Assembly (NCBI RefSeq): GCF_000003855.2
Contig: NW_003101677.1
Span: forward strand, 1,843,506 to 1,907,505
Source of the DNA: Blastomyces gilchristii SLH14081
Lineage: Eukaryota; Ascomycota; Eurotiomycetes; Onygenales; Ajellomycetaceae
DNA length: 64,000 nucleotides
Direction of reading: 5' to 3'
The notes beneath the pieces were generated by a model, which saw only the letters and a program-made list of their open reading frames with translations, did no database searches and was not told the origin of the DNA. Positions 47,662 to 59,496 of the stretch are shown piece by piece (positions within the stretch are counted from its first letter, which is position 1; every line of letters begins with the position of its first letter). Position numbers and translations under genes: made by a program.

Positions 47662-50600
47662 AATAAGAGTATTCGAGTGCAGCGGAAATGGGATATTGTA
47701 TAGAGATCAGAGATCAGAGATGGAGGAGAGGAACACAAAACACCTCAGTCGCGAGAGAACTAGGCACAACACCGCAAAACGGTAGAGAACAGGGAAGAGA
47801 GAAGAGAGGAAGAAAATAAAAAATTGACGGTCAGGGATGCAACACGCAGGGCGAAGAAAGGGGGGAAGGTTGACCGATGCCAAGACTCCGCCTGGGTTGC
47901 CCCGACTGCAGATGTGAAGGGAGGGAGGAGAACGAAGACGACAAAGAACTAACAACTAGACGACGACAACAACAACGACAACGGGACCGACGAAACAGCA
48001 GGAATCGGGGGTGGGAACTGGGCCCATTGATGTGTCAAACTTGAAATAAGCCCCGTGGGTATCCTGCTTTTTGGCCTTGACCTCTCCAGCTCGGTTATTG
48101 ACGCCAATGCTAGCGGGAGACACGCCAAGATAAGGGAATGCGATTGACCCGCTCCCACCTGGCGAATTGATATTAATTTGGGTCACAGGCATATCCTATC
48201 GCGCGGGCTCCTATGGGATGTGATGTGGCGATGGAATCAATAATTAACGGGGCTAGGGACACGGCTCCCGACTTCTAGGAAAAACCCGCAACAACCGTTT
48301 TACCAAGGGATAGAAAACAGCCAGCGCGGGAGGTTGGCGCTAACCTACCAGACAGTCCTCCTGGCGGGGGCGTGCAAGACAAAACATCTCGCTTTCTCGG
48401 TGCATACATGTAGTACAGGTCGGTCACCAGCTTCCAGGCGAATAGCCGGCAAGGCAACAATGGGCTATCATGGCGGACAAACAAACTGTGGTAAGCACAT
48501 GCCACTCGCGGCCGTCCCCCTGATATGACTGGTATATCGCCACGGATTGTCAGGGGGGAGAGAAAAGCTGAGATTTTTCAAAATGTTATAAATGCCACCC
48601 AACAATGTTATAATGCATACTATACTGGCGCTGAAAAAAAATGTCGCAACGTGCTTGTCATATTGGGGATGGATCTAACCCCTGCATGGTGCCATGGGCC
48701 GAATTCCTTCTGACCCCTTGCGGCTTTCAGCTCATGCTTGTGGTATGGTCGTTGAAACTTGAAAGACATTGGATTGGCTGTGTCCGATGTCCGCTGTCTG
48801 TCAGATTTCTTCTGTCTCTCGCCACAACAATCGCGTGGCAGGAGCCATCGCCAGTCGACGACTTCTCATAAGTTTACCTTACGCTGCGTAACTATACAAC
48901 CGAGCGAATAGATTTAATCAGCCATTTCGCTTATCTTGCAATGTTCGCACTGCTCCAAATGGGAAGGAAGAAAGGGCTGGAGGGGGGAGTCCAGCGAACG
49001 AAAAGCGCAATAATTTACATGTGAATCGCAGACTTGAGGATCTCGGGGCTTACTCTTAATGAAGCTAGTGCCGCTGCCCGTTTTCCGCCCAGCCAACGCT
49101 GAAAGGCTTGGGTTACATAGAAGCTTCTTCCAAACCGGCACGGAGCGACGGATGGCTTGGCGCAGCCTTAACTTGGAAGGGGAGCTGATGGAATCCGAAC
49201 TACCCCAGACAACGTCCAGGAAAAGACGGAAGAGCAATTCGGCCAAAATCATATTTTTTTTGGAAGTCGGGCGGTCCGGATGCATAGGCGCAACTTCGCC
49301 AGCAGGATTCAGATATGGCTCGGATACGCCGCAGCAGTTTGTCTTGGTTCAACTAGCGCGAAACTCCGCTTAACCCTCTCGCAGAAATTTTTTTCATTAC
49401 TTTTGTAGATCCTTTTCGCTTGGTGGCAATGGCCAAATGATTGGCATTAATTTTGAACCAATTTCCCCAGAGTTCCACTCCTGAGTCCTGCCCCAGAATC
49501 TTTGGTCTGGCACAGTTTCTTAGCTCGAAGCTCGAAGCAGCCAAGGACCGTTCCATTCGGCTGCGGAATGGGGATTATTATAGACGAGTGGTTTGATGTC
49601 CAAGAATGGTGAGCTGTGAACTGTCAAGGATTTTTGCGGAATCACACTTCCACACATCCTTGTAAAAATATGGAGAAGGCCATCATCTTCTAGTTATGTG
49701 CGGGGAAGCAGAAGAGAATAATTGAAGCGCCCCAAGATCAAAAATCAAAAATCAACAATCATCCACCTCGACGCCACTCAAGCCTCACATGCTGAAGGAC
49801 ATGCTCCAACCGGAAGATAAACGATTCAGCCCCCTTGTCTGCGATGCTGCACGAAATCGACGCCGGAAATTAAAACTGTGAGAGCGATTTTACGCAACCT
49901 TGCCGTCTGTTGATAAGATCCGAGGCAAGGCGGCAGAAGGACCCCTCCATTGCAGGTCCCAACATCGATACTTCTCTCAGAGCTCAACCTTTGAGATCGA
50001 GGCGAAATTTGCTTTGAACTACTGTGTGTATGTCTGTCTTTGTGGTTTTCTCGTACTCCCTTTTCTTCAAATATTTTTCTGGAAAGTAGCTCTCCCGCCC
50101 CGCATTCAACGTTCGGCTGATATCCACCAGTTCTCGTATCACTCCCCAGACAAGCTACCCAAATGTCATGGCATGAAACCTCAAAAGAACACCCGATGCA
50201 ATACTTGAGCCCAATTCTGGATTCGTCAAAGATGGCCGTGAATATCCTGTTGGGATCCCTGACCCCTGGAGCATTATTGCCACGTTACCTGCCAACCCCA
50301 CGAGATCTCCGTAGGAGATGACGGGCATGGCGCTATCCCCTGGAAATATCATCTACGCTAAAGGTACTGCGTATAAATAACTATATTCGTTGCGAGTCTC
50401 AATCAAAGCCACCTCCGCTTATCCACGGCGCACCCTCTCTCACTCAAATCGTTAATTTCGTGGATGCCCAATGCGGTTACTTCTTCCTTGTATCCAAGAC
50501 GGAACCCGGTCAGAAACATGGGAAGCACAAAAGCGAAAAGTGATCATGGCGCGCGTCGACCAGGGCATCAGTAGACGCGTCGTCACCCAGTGCGATGGAC

Positions 50601-52257
50601 TGTAAAATACGAGATCTCTCCTTCTCGCCATCCTGAACTTAGTCCATGGCTGAATAAGACGATCTCAACAGAGGCGCTTATGGTATGATGTCTAATGCGG
50701 AAAGATATTTTTCTTCGCCCTTCCACAGTTGAAGGATCTAGTGAAGAGAAAAAGAAGAAAAATTGGAGTGAAAAGATGTCAGACCATTCGGTCTACACGT
50801 GCCTTCGCTAGCCCCACTGCTCCTGTAGTTGGTGCACCTCACCGCAACATAATTTTTCATCAAGAATGTGTGGAAGGTGTAAAGCTTGCTTGATTGAAAC
50901 GGTTGCTAGCTAGTGGGAAGTTATATTGTAGGCTACTGGGGCAAAAGAGCTCAGTCACCACCAGCGCACTGCTGGTAGAAGGGCCGATCAACCCGGGAGT
51001 GTATACAGAAAACTTGACCTCGCTAAGTGCGCCACCTGACCTCGTTACATAATCATGACCCCGACCTCACACAATACAGTAATAATCAGTTGGTAATTAG
51101 CTTTCAATCTTTCAATCCACTTATTCATCCACTCAACCCATCAATCACAGATTCATAATTAATTAAATGAACAGACAAATTCATATAGAATATAAAGAGA
51201 TATTTTACAGAATTTTGAAATATATCAAGATAAAAATATTTAACAATTGATTTTAAATTGATTTTAAATTGATTTTAAATTGATTCTGAATTAATTATTA
51301 ATTGATTATAATAATAAAAATAAACTCAATCTATATATTCAAATAATTAACAATTGATTGAAAATCAGTTGATAATTAATTCAGTGTAAATTATATAAAT
51401 ACTTACTTTATTATCAGATTTAAGAATAATTTCAGTATTAAATTAATTACTAATAAAATTAGTAAAGTCTTCTTTTGTGGCGGGGCTACATTCTCTACTG
51501 ATTTAATAACTGCTTACTCACTGAATCTGTCTTTATCAAAGATTTCACATTCTGAGTAAGTTATTAAGTTAAATAAACATCTACAGAATTAGCTGTATAT
51601 TTTTATGTGTAATTTTCTATATATATTTTCATCATATAATATATCACCTTAAAATCTAATTGTGTTGTTGAGATATCATTGAAAATATTTCATCATAGTG
51701 ATGAAATGGCGGGTGTTGGGTGTAAGCGGGCGTTGAGTGGTTGATCACGTTAATAATAATAATAATACATGGAATGTACCTCGGTTGAATCAATAATTAA
51801 TACGAATAACATATGCAAAAAGAGACCCTGTGAATTTTAATGTCCGGGGCTTCAGGAGTTGTAATATTAACCAACTACAGAATAGAGCTGTCAAACCTCA
51901 GATCTGGAGTTGCGCTAGAAGTTGAGACTGCTTAAATCAACTTTTTCCATTCAAAAGTCAATTTTGAATTTTCGAAGCCAGTGGTTATCGAACAAAAAAC
52001 ATCGTCATCTCTCCCGAACCCGGATATTGTCCATCAGCTCAATGTGCTCGCCTCTAACCATGACCATGCCTCTTCACTCAGGAATGTGTGTGCCTCGAAC
52101 CTAGCTTCCTCCACGGGAACTACACCGGTAATGCGCGGAAACGGCCACCCTAACAGTTCTCAGAAGATCACGGAAGCCCTATAATGAGGGAAGCCGACTT
52201 ATTTCCCTCCTACTATTATCCATGTGTATTATTTTATGGCATCGAAACACGCCCGTT
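47662..52257. other. 4.6-kb gene-poor region
   Basis: No supportable gene. The first kilobase is the permease promoter and leader. From 48.2 to 50.9 kb the DNA is of normal composition with only short, domain-free frames. From about 51.05 to 51.9 kb it is strongly AT-rich and contains the 11-bp tandem repeat annotated separately. This could hold unrecognised non-coding transcripts or decayed elements. Confidence 0.55.
51246..51310. repeat. 11-bp tandem repeat, about six units
   Basis: Three perfect copies of ATTGATTTTAA are followed by about three diverged copies in the same register. The period is close to one helical turn, so the A/T tracts are phased and may bend the DNA. It sits inside the AT-rich island. 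Confidence 0.85.
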
Positions 52258-53210
52258 ATGACCAGGTTCCTCTTTCTCTCCGCTGTCGTTTTTACGTCGG
52301 TTGTATGTCAATCTCTTGTACCAACTACCGGCTCGGCGACATTTCCTGAGTGCGCTGTTGGGTGTCCGCTGCTCCAGGAGGCACAGGCGAACTGCGTCCC
52401 TCCAGCAGCGCCGGTAACAGATCAAGCCACCTATAGGTCGTGCTTTTGCCAATCCAGCCTCCTACAGGCCCTCCATAGCTCTCCCAATGGAGTCTGCGAC
52501 GCCGTATGTCCGCCGGCGGAGCTAAATACACTGCAACAGTGGTATGCAGGACTCTGTGCAACAGGCAACCCCGAAGTGACCCAAACAACCACAACACTCG
52601 CCACATCCACCACGACGTCGTCCAATGCGGGACCGGATCCTGGGACCGAAACATCTTCAAAAGTGCATTATGAAGCCCCGCCAAGTTGGTATGTCGATTG
52701 TTCGCATTCTCGTTTCCCATTCCTCGACCTTTCTTTCACTTTTGTCAAAGATGCGTCCAACAACAATAGAAAGGTGTCGAACAATATAAATCTCGTCCAC
52801 TAAACTCCGATAGGTTCTCCACCCACTGGCGGTGGGTAGTAATGATAATTGTATTAGCCATCGGATTTACCGCTCTTACTCTCCTCTTGGTTTATTTAAA
52901 ACGTCGTCATAAGCGTAAGCGGGCTTACCAAGCGCCTTTCACTCCAGCCCAATCCGCTGTGGCTGATGGAGATGGCGGCCGGAGCAACTATAGCGGCCGT
53001 CAACCAACCTCCAGAAACTTAGTCGCAGCAGCTCTGGGAGACGATACATGGGGTCCACAGCAACATCTTGCACATCCACCCACCAAGGGTCTTGAAAACG
53101 ATGTCTCTTCCGCCGGAACACATAGAGGGATAGAGCCTGGGCAATTCACCCGTGCACATCCGAGGAGTAGGAATATGCGAGGACAATCTCCTTCAAAGGA
53201 ACAGCTATGA
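52258..53210 (+). CDS. CFEM-like cysteine-rich transmembrane protein, 275 aa
   Basis: Two exons (52258-52688 and 52814-53210) join to 275 residues. Residues 1-19 (MTRFLFLSAVVFTSVVCQS) are a signal peptide. The ectodomain has eight cysteines after the first PEC, with spacing C-x3-C-x9-C-x15-C-x-C-x15-C-x3-C-x15-C. This follows the eight-cysteine order of CFEM domains but with a longer loop between the third and fourth cysteines. A Thr/Ser-rich stalk (TQTTTTLATSTTTSS) follows, probably O-glycosylated. Then comes one membrane helix (VVMIIVLAIGFTALTLLLVY) ending in a strongly basic stop-transfer KRRHKRKR and a cytosolic tail of about 95 residues. So it is a type I membrane protein rather than the usual GPI-anchored form. 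A receptor-like or heme/iron-binding surface role is inferred. Met at 52222 is an alternative start. Confidence 0.8.
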
Positions 53211-53786
53211 CATTGCAGTGCCTGCTACATAAGCCTCAAGTTGAAAAGAAAGACATGGGTTTTTAACGCATAGTTGGGTCCAGGGGACAGACAGCCTGAT
53301 GTTGCGAAGATCAACTCACAACAAGAAGATAGGTGAAACCGGCGAACTTTTTTCTTCTCAGATGGAGAGTTAATCGCGCGGGCATCGAAATGAGTTTATC
53401 AAAAGGAGTCCCACGTCGATATGATTACTGTTGGAATAACCTGTCTTTAACAATTTTGTCCGCTCCAATCCGGAGTTTATCATAGCTTAATTGGTTGGTT
53501 TGGCCGTGCTCATTGCTTGACAATTATGGCCGCCACATCAACCCTTTTTATTACCTCCCCCCCACGCAAACAATTGGGTGTTTGGAGACACGCATGCAGG
53601 CATGGAATACATACATATCCCGCATAGTTATGCCTAGGTATATCTAGAACACCTGAATATCTAATATCCGCGAATCCCGTTTCTATTGGTCAGATTGAGC
53701 ATTCAAGAGGAGAGAGAGAGCTTGCTCGTGCAGAAGGCTGCATTGCAAGATCAGAGTTCGCAGAACTATTTATTACTGAAGAATTT
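53211..53786. other. Intergenic between convergent genes
   Basis: 576 bp holding the 3' ends of the CFEM-like gene and the PPWD1 homologue. No feature is seen. Confidence 0.6.
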
Positions 53787-55804
53787 TTATGTAATGGTTA
53801 TGCTGACTATCTTCACCTCCTCCTCTGGTTTTTCTTTGTACGTCTTGACGTTTTCAATCTTATGTACCACGTCAAGCCCCTTAACCGCCCGCCCAAATAT
53901 CGTATGTTTCCCATCGAGCCATGGTGTCTTCTCGGTTGTGATAAAAAATTGACTTCCATTTGTATTCGGGCCGGCATTCGCCATCGAGAGCGTGTACGGC
54001 TTGTCGTGACGAAGTGTCGAGAACTCGTCTTCAAACTCGCCGCCCCAAATCGACTCACCCCCTGTACCGTCGCCAAGCGGGTCACCAGCTTGGATCATGA
54101 ATTTGCGAATCACCCGGTGGAATATAGTATTGTTGTAGTAACCATTGCGTGCGTGGGTGACGAAGTTCTCCACGGTTTTGGGAGCTGCGGAAGGGAAAAG
54201 CCTAAGGTGGATATCGCCTAGAGTGGTATGAAGCACTGCAGCTGTGCCTGTTTCTGCTGGTTTGGCTGCGGTAGCGGCAGTATCTTCACGCGTCCCAACG
54301 GGCTTCTCATTTTGTACATCTCGACTGGACTTGGAAACTTCCGTTTCATTTGTGAAGAGATAGAAACGGACCTTAGCAAAGCCGGTACTGGCGAGCATAG
54401 GATCCCGTTCTTCCGCTTCTTGGAGTAAAGGATTTGCACTGGCGGCCATCGAAACTGTTACCACCCCTTTTTTCTGCGGTTGCCCTTGATAGATAGCAAG
54501 GTTGAGAGCACGAAATGGTTCATCTTTACCAAAGACTCTCACAACGCGATTTGTGAATGTGTTGATGCATTTTATCCCCATAATAGAGCCGTACATCACA
54601 AAGTGGCCCGACTCGTCAAAGATCACATTAATCTTCGGCGCAGTAGCGGGGTTCTCAAGTCCCTTCTCAATTGCTATCCGCCGCCCAAACTCGATTTCCT
54701 CGAGCTTATAGAGTGCCGTTCCAGCCTGCTGCATTTCGGTGAGTGTCGTAATAGATTCATCATAGGAGCGGTATAATTTGCCAGTTGGGAAGTCAAATAC
54801 TCTGACCTGCCTGTCAGGAAAGGAGAAAGTCGCGAATTGGTGACCTGATGGGGATATCGTAATGGAAGATGGAACCGACTTGGATTTTTTGAAAACGAAG
54901 AGATTGGTGGAAGATTTCAGTTCAAACACATTGTCTGGCTTTTCGTATGAAGTGTGTGGTCGCCAGTATTCGACCATGCCGGTTTCATCTGCAGAAATCA
55001 CACAGTCATATGCATCATTAAAGGCCATGGCGACAACCGGGAACCGATGGATTGATGTTAACGTGTGGATGGGCTGAGGGTTTTCTCCTCGTCCGTCGTA
55101 AATCATAATGCCGCTACTAGAATCGCAGCTCACAGCCAACAGAGGCAACGATGCGCCTCGTTTATGTACCCAACATACACACCTCGGGACATAATCCAAT
55201 GTTATTACAGCCAGGAGATCTACAGCTTGTTAGTGCCGAAACTTTCCAGCATGTCCAATGGTAGGGAGGGAATGAAGCTCCTACCGAACGTAATCACATC
55301 GAATATTTTAACCGTTTTATCTACTCCAACTGTTGCGAAGCTCCTCCCATCTAGGCTCACACTCGCCCCCTTCAACTCTCCAATATGGGCTCGGAATTCC
55401 TTCACAAACTCTACACCAACAGGCATTTTCTTCCAAAATTTAACCACCCCATCAATAGAGCTCGTAATAAGGAAGTCGGTATGAGGAGTTAAGGTAACGA
55501 AGGAGAGTTGGTCCTTGTGCATTAAGGATTTTGAATATCGGGCTGAAACTGGGAGAGCATTTACATAGACCTTTTCGTAGGGTAGCTTTCGTCGCTTCTT
55601 TTTGGGTATGGCGGAAGGTAAAGCAGGGCCAAAATCGTCTTCTGATGACGAGGATTCATCTGTTATGCGCCATTGTCAGCTACATTTTTCTCGTTCTATA
55701 TTTCATATCGGAGGAAACAAACCATTCATTCGAGCGTCCTCCAGCTGGGAATGAGGCCGCTTGTTGGAGGTTGTGCTTTTGTTTTCTTCCTCTCGCTCAG
55801 CCAT
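53787..55804 (-). CDS. WD40-cyclophilin peptidyl-prolyl isomerase (PPWD1 homologue), 629 aa
   Basis: This is a nuclear cyclophilin associated with spliceosomes in animals. Three exons (55723-55804, 55285-55659, 53787-55219) join in frame to 629 residues. The start is a charged nuclear-type segment with KKKRRK. WD40 repeats follow (about residues 70-400: HKDQLSFVTLTPHTDFLITS, VDGVVKFWKK, FATVGVDKTVKIFD). A linker leads to a C-terminal cyclophilin domain (about 473-629). The latter has the active-site blocks FHRVIRKFMIQAGDP, GSQFFIT and WLDGKHTIFG. Both the catalytic Arg (in FHRVI) and the Trp of the cyclosporin pocket are present, so isomerase activity is likely. Length is close to human PPWD1. 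It is divergent from CCT2 over 316 bp. Confidence 0.94.
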
Positions 55805-56120
55805 TGTCGGGATCCGCATCAGAGGAACAAGAGGTTTACAAGGCTAGTATAACCAATAAGCCAGAGGCGCGTGGATCGAGGCTGCTGCGGCGTACCGTGC
55901 TGCTTGGGATGGAGGTTTGTCCAATGTGCTCGAAAAGGCTCAAGCGCGCGCCAACAGCTCGGACCACCCTGACTAAGAATTCCGCAGTACAATTAAGTTA
56001 CAAAGAACAACCTCGAGCATTCGTCCATGGATTATTTGCTTGTTGCGGCAGTCCTGGCAACACTTTTGAACGCAGCAACCTATATTGTCGTGATCTAAGT
56101 TGCGATTCTGCCTTTTCATC
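55805..56120. promoter_or_regulatory. Divergent promoter PPWD1 homologue / CCT2
   Basis: The 316 bp between the two start codons must carry the promoters and leaders of both housekeeping genes. I see no TATA box or other decisive motif. Confidence 0.55.
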
Positions 56121-57935
56121 ATGGTATGTTTTGTTACTGTCGTATTCCTTGATCTATACCTGCTCTTTTGTTTCCATTCTAACCTTTGCCAGGCGTCATT
56201 CAATAATCCAACGCAGATTTTTGCCGAAGATGTTACGGAGGAGAAAGGCGAAAATGCTCGTTTGTCCGCATTTGTGGGTGCGATCGCGGTGGGCGATCTT
56301 GTGAAGAGTACTCTGGGGCCAAAGGGAATGGATAAAATTCTGCAATCAGCGTATGTTATCTACCGTCCAACTCTAGCGCGGGGCACGACAATAACAAAAA
56401 CAATCGAACAGTTCGACTGGCGAGATCATGGTTACAAACGACGGGGCTACAATCCTCAAAGCTATAGCTCTCGACAATGCTGCTGCGAAGGTGCTGGTTA
56501 ATATTTCAAAAGTGCAGGATGATGAAGTTGGAGATGGAACCACTTCTGTCACCGTGCTCGCTGCGGAGCTTCTAAGGGAGGCGGAAAAGCTCGTGGAACG
56601 GAGAATACACCCTCAGACAATCATCGAAGGGTACAGGATTGCGAGTCGTGCGGCACTCGAAGCCCTAGAGAAAACAGCTGTGGACAACAGTAAAGACCCT
56701 GTTGCTTTCCGAAAGGACTTGTACGCCATTGCTCGCACAACCCTCAGCTCGAAAGTTCTTAGTCAAGACCGGGATCAGTTCGCAAGTTTAGCCTGCGATG
56801 CAGTCCTCAGGCTCAAGGGGTCTACCGATCTAAGTCATATACAAATTATCAAGAAGGCTGGTGGCAAGCTGAGCGACTCGTACCTCGACGAGGGATTCAT
56901 TTTGGACAAAAAGATTGGTGTGAACCAACCTAAGAGACTTGAAAATGCGAAAATCTTGGTCGCCAATACCGCTATGGACACTGATAAAATCAAAATTTTT
57001 GGTGCCCGGGTCAAGGTGGACTCAACAGGGAAATTGGCAGAATTGGAGAAGGCAGAACGCGAGAAGATGCGGGCGAAGGTAGAGAAGATTAAATCCCATG
57101 GAATCAACTGCTTCGTGAACCGTCAACTCATATACAACTGGCCCGAGCAACTTTTTACCGATGCTGGCATTGTTTCTATTGAGCACGCCGATTTTGATGG
57201 CATTGAGCGTCTCGCGCTAGTGACGGGAGGGGAGATCACATCAACATTTGACCATCCAGAGCAGGTGAAGCTGGGCCGGTGCGATGTTATCGAGGAAGTT
57301 ATCATCGGCGAGGATACCTTGATTAAATTCTCCGGTGTTGCGGACGGCCAAGCCTGTACTATCGTCCTCCGAGGAGCTACGGAGCAGTTACTTGATGAAG
57401 CTGAACGGTCTCTACACGATGCTCTTGCCGTACTTTCTCAGACAGTTCGTGAACCAAAGGTGACTCTAGGTGGCGGATCTGCTGAGATGGTGATGGCAAA
57501 GGCAGTCGAACAAACTGCGCAAAACACTACTGGGAAAAAGCAAATTGCTGTCGATGCGTTCGCCCAAGCTCTCAAACAACTCCCAACCATCCTTGCAAGC
57601 AATGCTGGCCTGGATTCGAGCGACCTTATCACGAGGTTGAGGCAAGCCATCAATAATGGTATGACAAGCTCAGGCTTGGATCTTTTGACCCCTGGCGGTG
57701 GAATTGCAGACATGCGGGAATTAGGTGTGGTGGAGAGCTACAAATTGAAACGAGCAGTTGTGTCGTCAGCATCTGAGGCTGCAGAGGTATGTGTCTAAGC
57801 AATCTCTTTGTCATTCTTTCGTCTTCCGTTTTCCCCATATCTGCGTATGAGCTAACATCAATACACATTGTACAGCTGTTGCTCCGGGTAGACAACATCA
57901 TCCGTAGTGCTCCACGAAAGCGAGAACGCATGTAA
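56121..57935 (+). CDS. CCT2: T-complex chaperonin subunit beta, 531 aa
   Basis: This is the beta subunit of the cytosolic CCT/TRiC ring that folds actin, tubulin and WD40 proteins. Four exons (56121-56123, 56193-56350, 56412-57786, 57876-57935) join in frame to 531 residues. The first exon is only the ATG. Start [20 protein letters not shown] is typical of beta subunits. Group II chaperonin ATPase motifs are [17 protein letters not shown] and NDGATILK. The nucleotide-binding GDGTTS has Asp95, and the later motif is [12 protein letters not shown]. The C-terminus [17 protein letters not shown] also fits the subunit. Length agrees with yeast and human CCT2. Confidence 0.96.
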
Positions 57936-59496
57936 ATGGCGAAATGTTTAAGACCCTGTCCCCAGTTAGAAGCGAAACGAGAAGGCCTGGCCACCATCAT
58001 TTCCAACCTAACAAAAAAAAAAAAAAAGAAAACCATCAAAAAGCATGTCACGTTACTCCCTTAAATAGAGAAATAGTTAATATGATGAACCTCGACCCTG
58101 AGACAATTGGAGAGCTACCTCATAATTATGGTAGCTAGAGAAATAATGCCTGTGAACACCCGTGCGCGGCGTACCCATATCTGGAAATTGACATTGGATG
58201 GTACTTAACGGCTGATTCAGGTCGCAACACAATATCAGTTTACAAACTGGTCTATTCAACAACATGAGTTCATATATACTGCTGCCAGTAGATACTGACG
58301 CCGTCTGACGGAACGCTACCTTATAATGGGATTACGGGTATATATATATATATGTTGGATTGTTCAATTTTGCTACGCCTGTACTCTGCCTAACTCAATA
58401 TTATCCACACCATGGTGGTAGATTCCAACGATGGTGTCCCAACTCCCGCCTAGTTTTCAACATATAGGAAATTGAGCTCCTTTTTAGCCTTGCGCTTGCC
58501 TCGAAATATGGTCTGAGCTGCCCAATTAAATGTGAAACATCTCAAGCGCTAAACTCAGCTGCAGCTTGAGATACAGAATTGCCCAATATATTTCGTAGAA
58601 GAGTTGCATAACATCCCTATAACTCCAAAGAATAGAATATCTGGTAGCCTGGACGCTGGTTGTGAATACACTGAGGGTGCAGTCAGAACAAGGAGACAAT
58701 GAAATAATGGCTAGGCCAGCAATCCCATCAATGGATTGTTCTTGCAGATGTTAAACAAAGAGAAGTAAAGACCAGATAGGATAGTGTAAGCGGTTGACCG
58801 AGATTGTTTTTCTGCCGCGGGCCATCAGGCCAGCTATTGGATATTTTTCAAGGCGGTGAAACATAGGCCGCGCCAAGTATTTCCAAGTTCCAAGTTCTTG
58901 GCAGTCAACAATGCGACAACTTGCTGGCTTCCTTGTACTGTACATTATTCATTACATAGACTCTGTACGGACTGGTTGGGAAATCTGTACACAGTGGATC
59001 CAATCTCCTGTACCCTCAGCTATCTGGTTAAATGCTTCGTAGTGGAAATACCAATATTAACTAACAGTGCAGCTACTGTCCTTTGCCCCGAACCAAGGTT
59101 GCAGCCATGTCGTGGTTGTTGTCTGGGGTTGCTGAGTAATACTCGTCCACAACAGCGTCCCGCCCAGCCAATTTCCTCCCCAACTTCCGCTCGACCAGAA
59201 GCAAACTTGTTCCATCTTCATTCAGTTTCATCCGTTTCCATCTTCTGGTCGTCTCCGTCTCTCCCTTTTCCTCTCATTAATCTCCTTTCTTTCCCCCCCC
59301 TCTCGCTCTCTCCCCTTCTCCCTCTCTCTATCTCTCTAGAGCCACTCTTGTAACCACCCGACTCGCCCTCCTCTCTCCTGGAGCGGGAGGTTGAATCCAC
59401 TTTCTAATGTCACCTACGGGCCTGGCGGATCGTCTGCGGCCTCAATCAGTCAGAGAACGTTCTGACCTGCTCTTACCACCACTGTAGGCCTCCACC
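57936..59496. other. Intergenic/IRE1 promoter and leader
   Basis: About 1.56 kb. It includes a TA microsatellite at about 58339-58353 and a strongly pyrimidine-rich stretch at about 59224-59338, of the kind that precedes transcription starts in filamentous fungi. It also includes the upstream ORF annotated separately. No other gene is seen. Confidence 0.6.
59407..59487 (+). promoter_or_regulatory. Upstream ORF of IRE1, 26 codons, in frame
   Basis: ATG at 59407 opens a 26-codon frame ending at TAG 59485-59487, nine bases before the IRE1 ATG and in the same reading frame. Its start context is weak (C at -3, T at +4), while the IRE1 start context CCACCATGG is strong. Ribosomes would therefore be expected to scan past it or terminate and reinitiate. 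That it lies in the mRNA leader is inferred from its closeness to the start. Confidence 0.6.
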
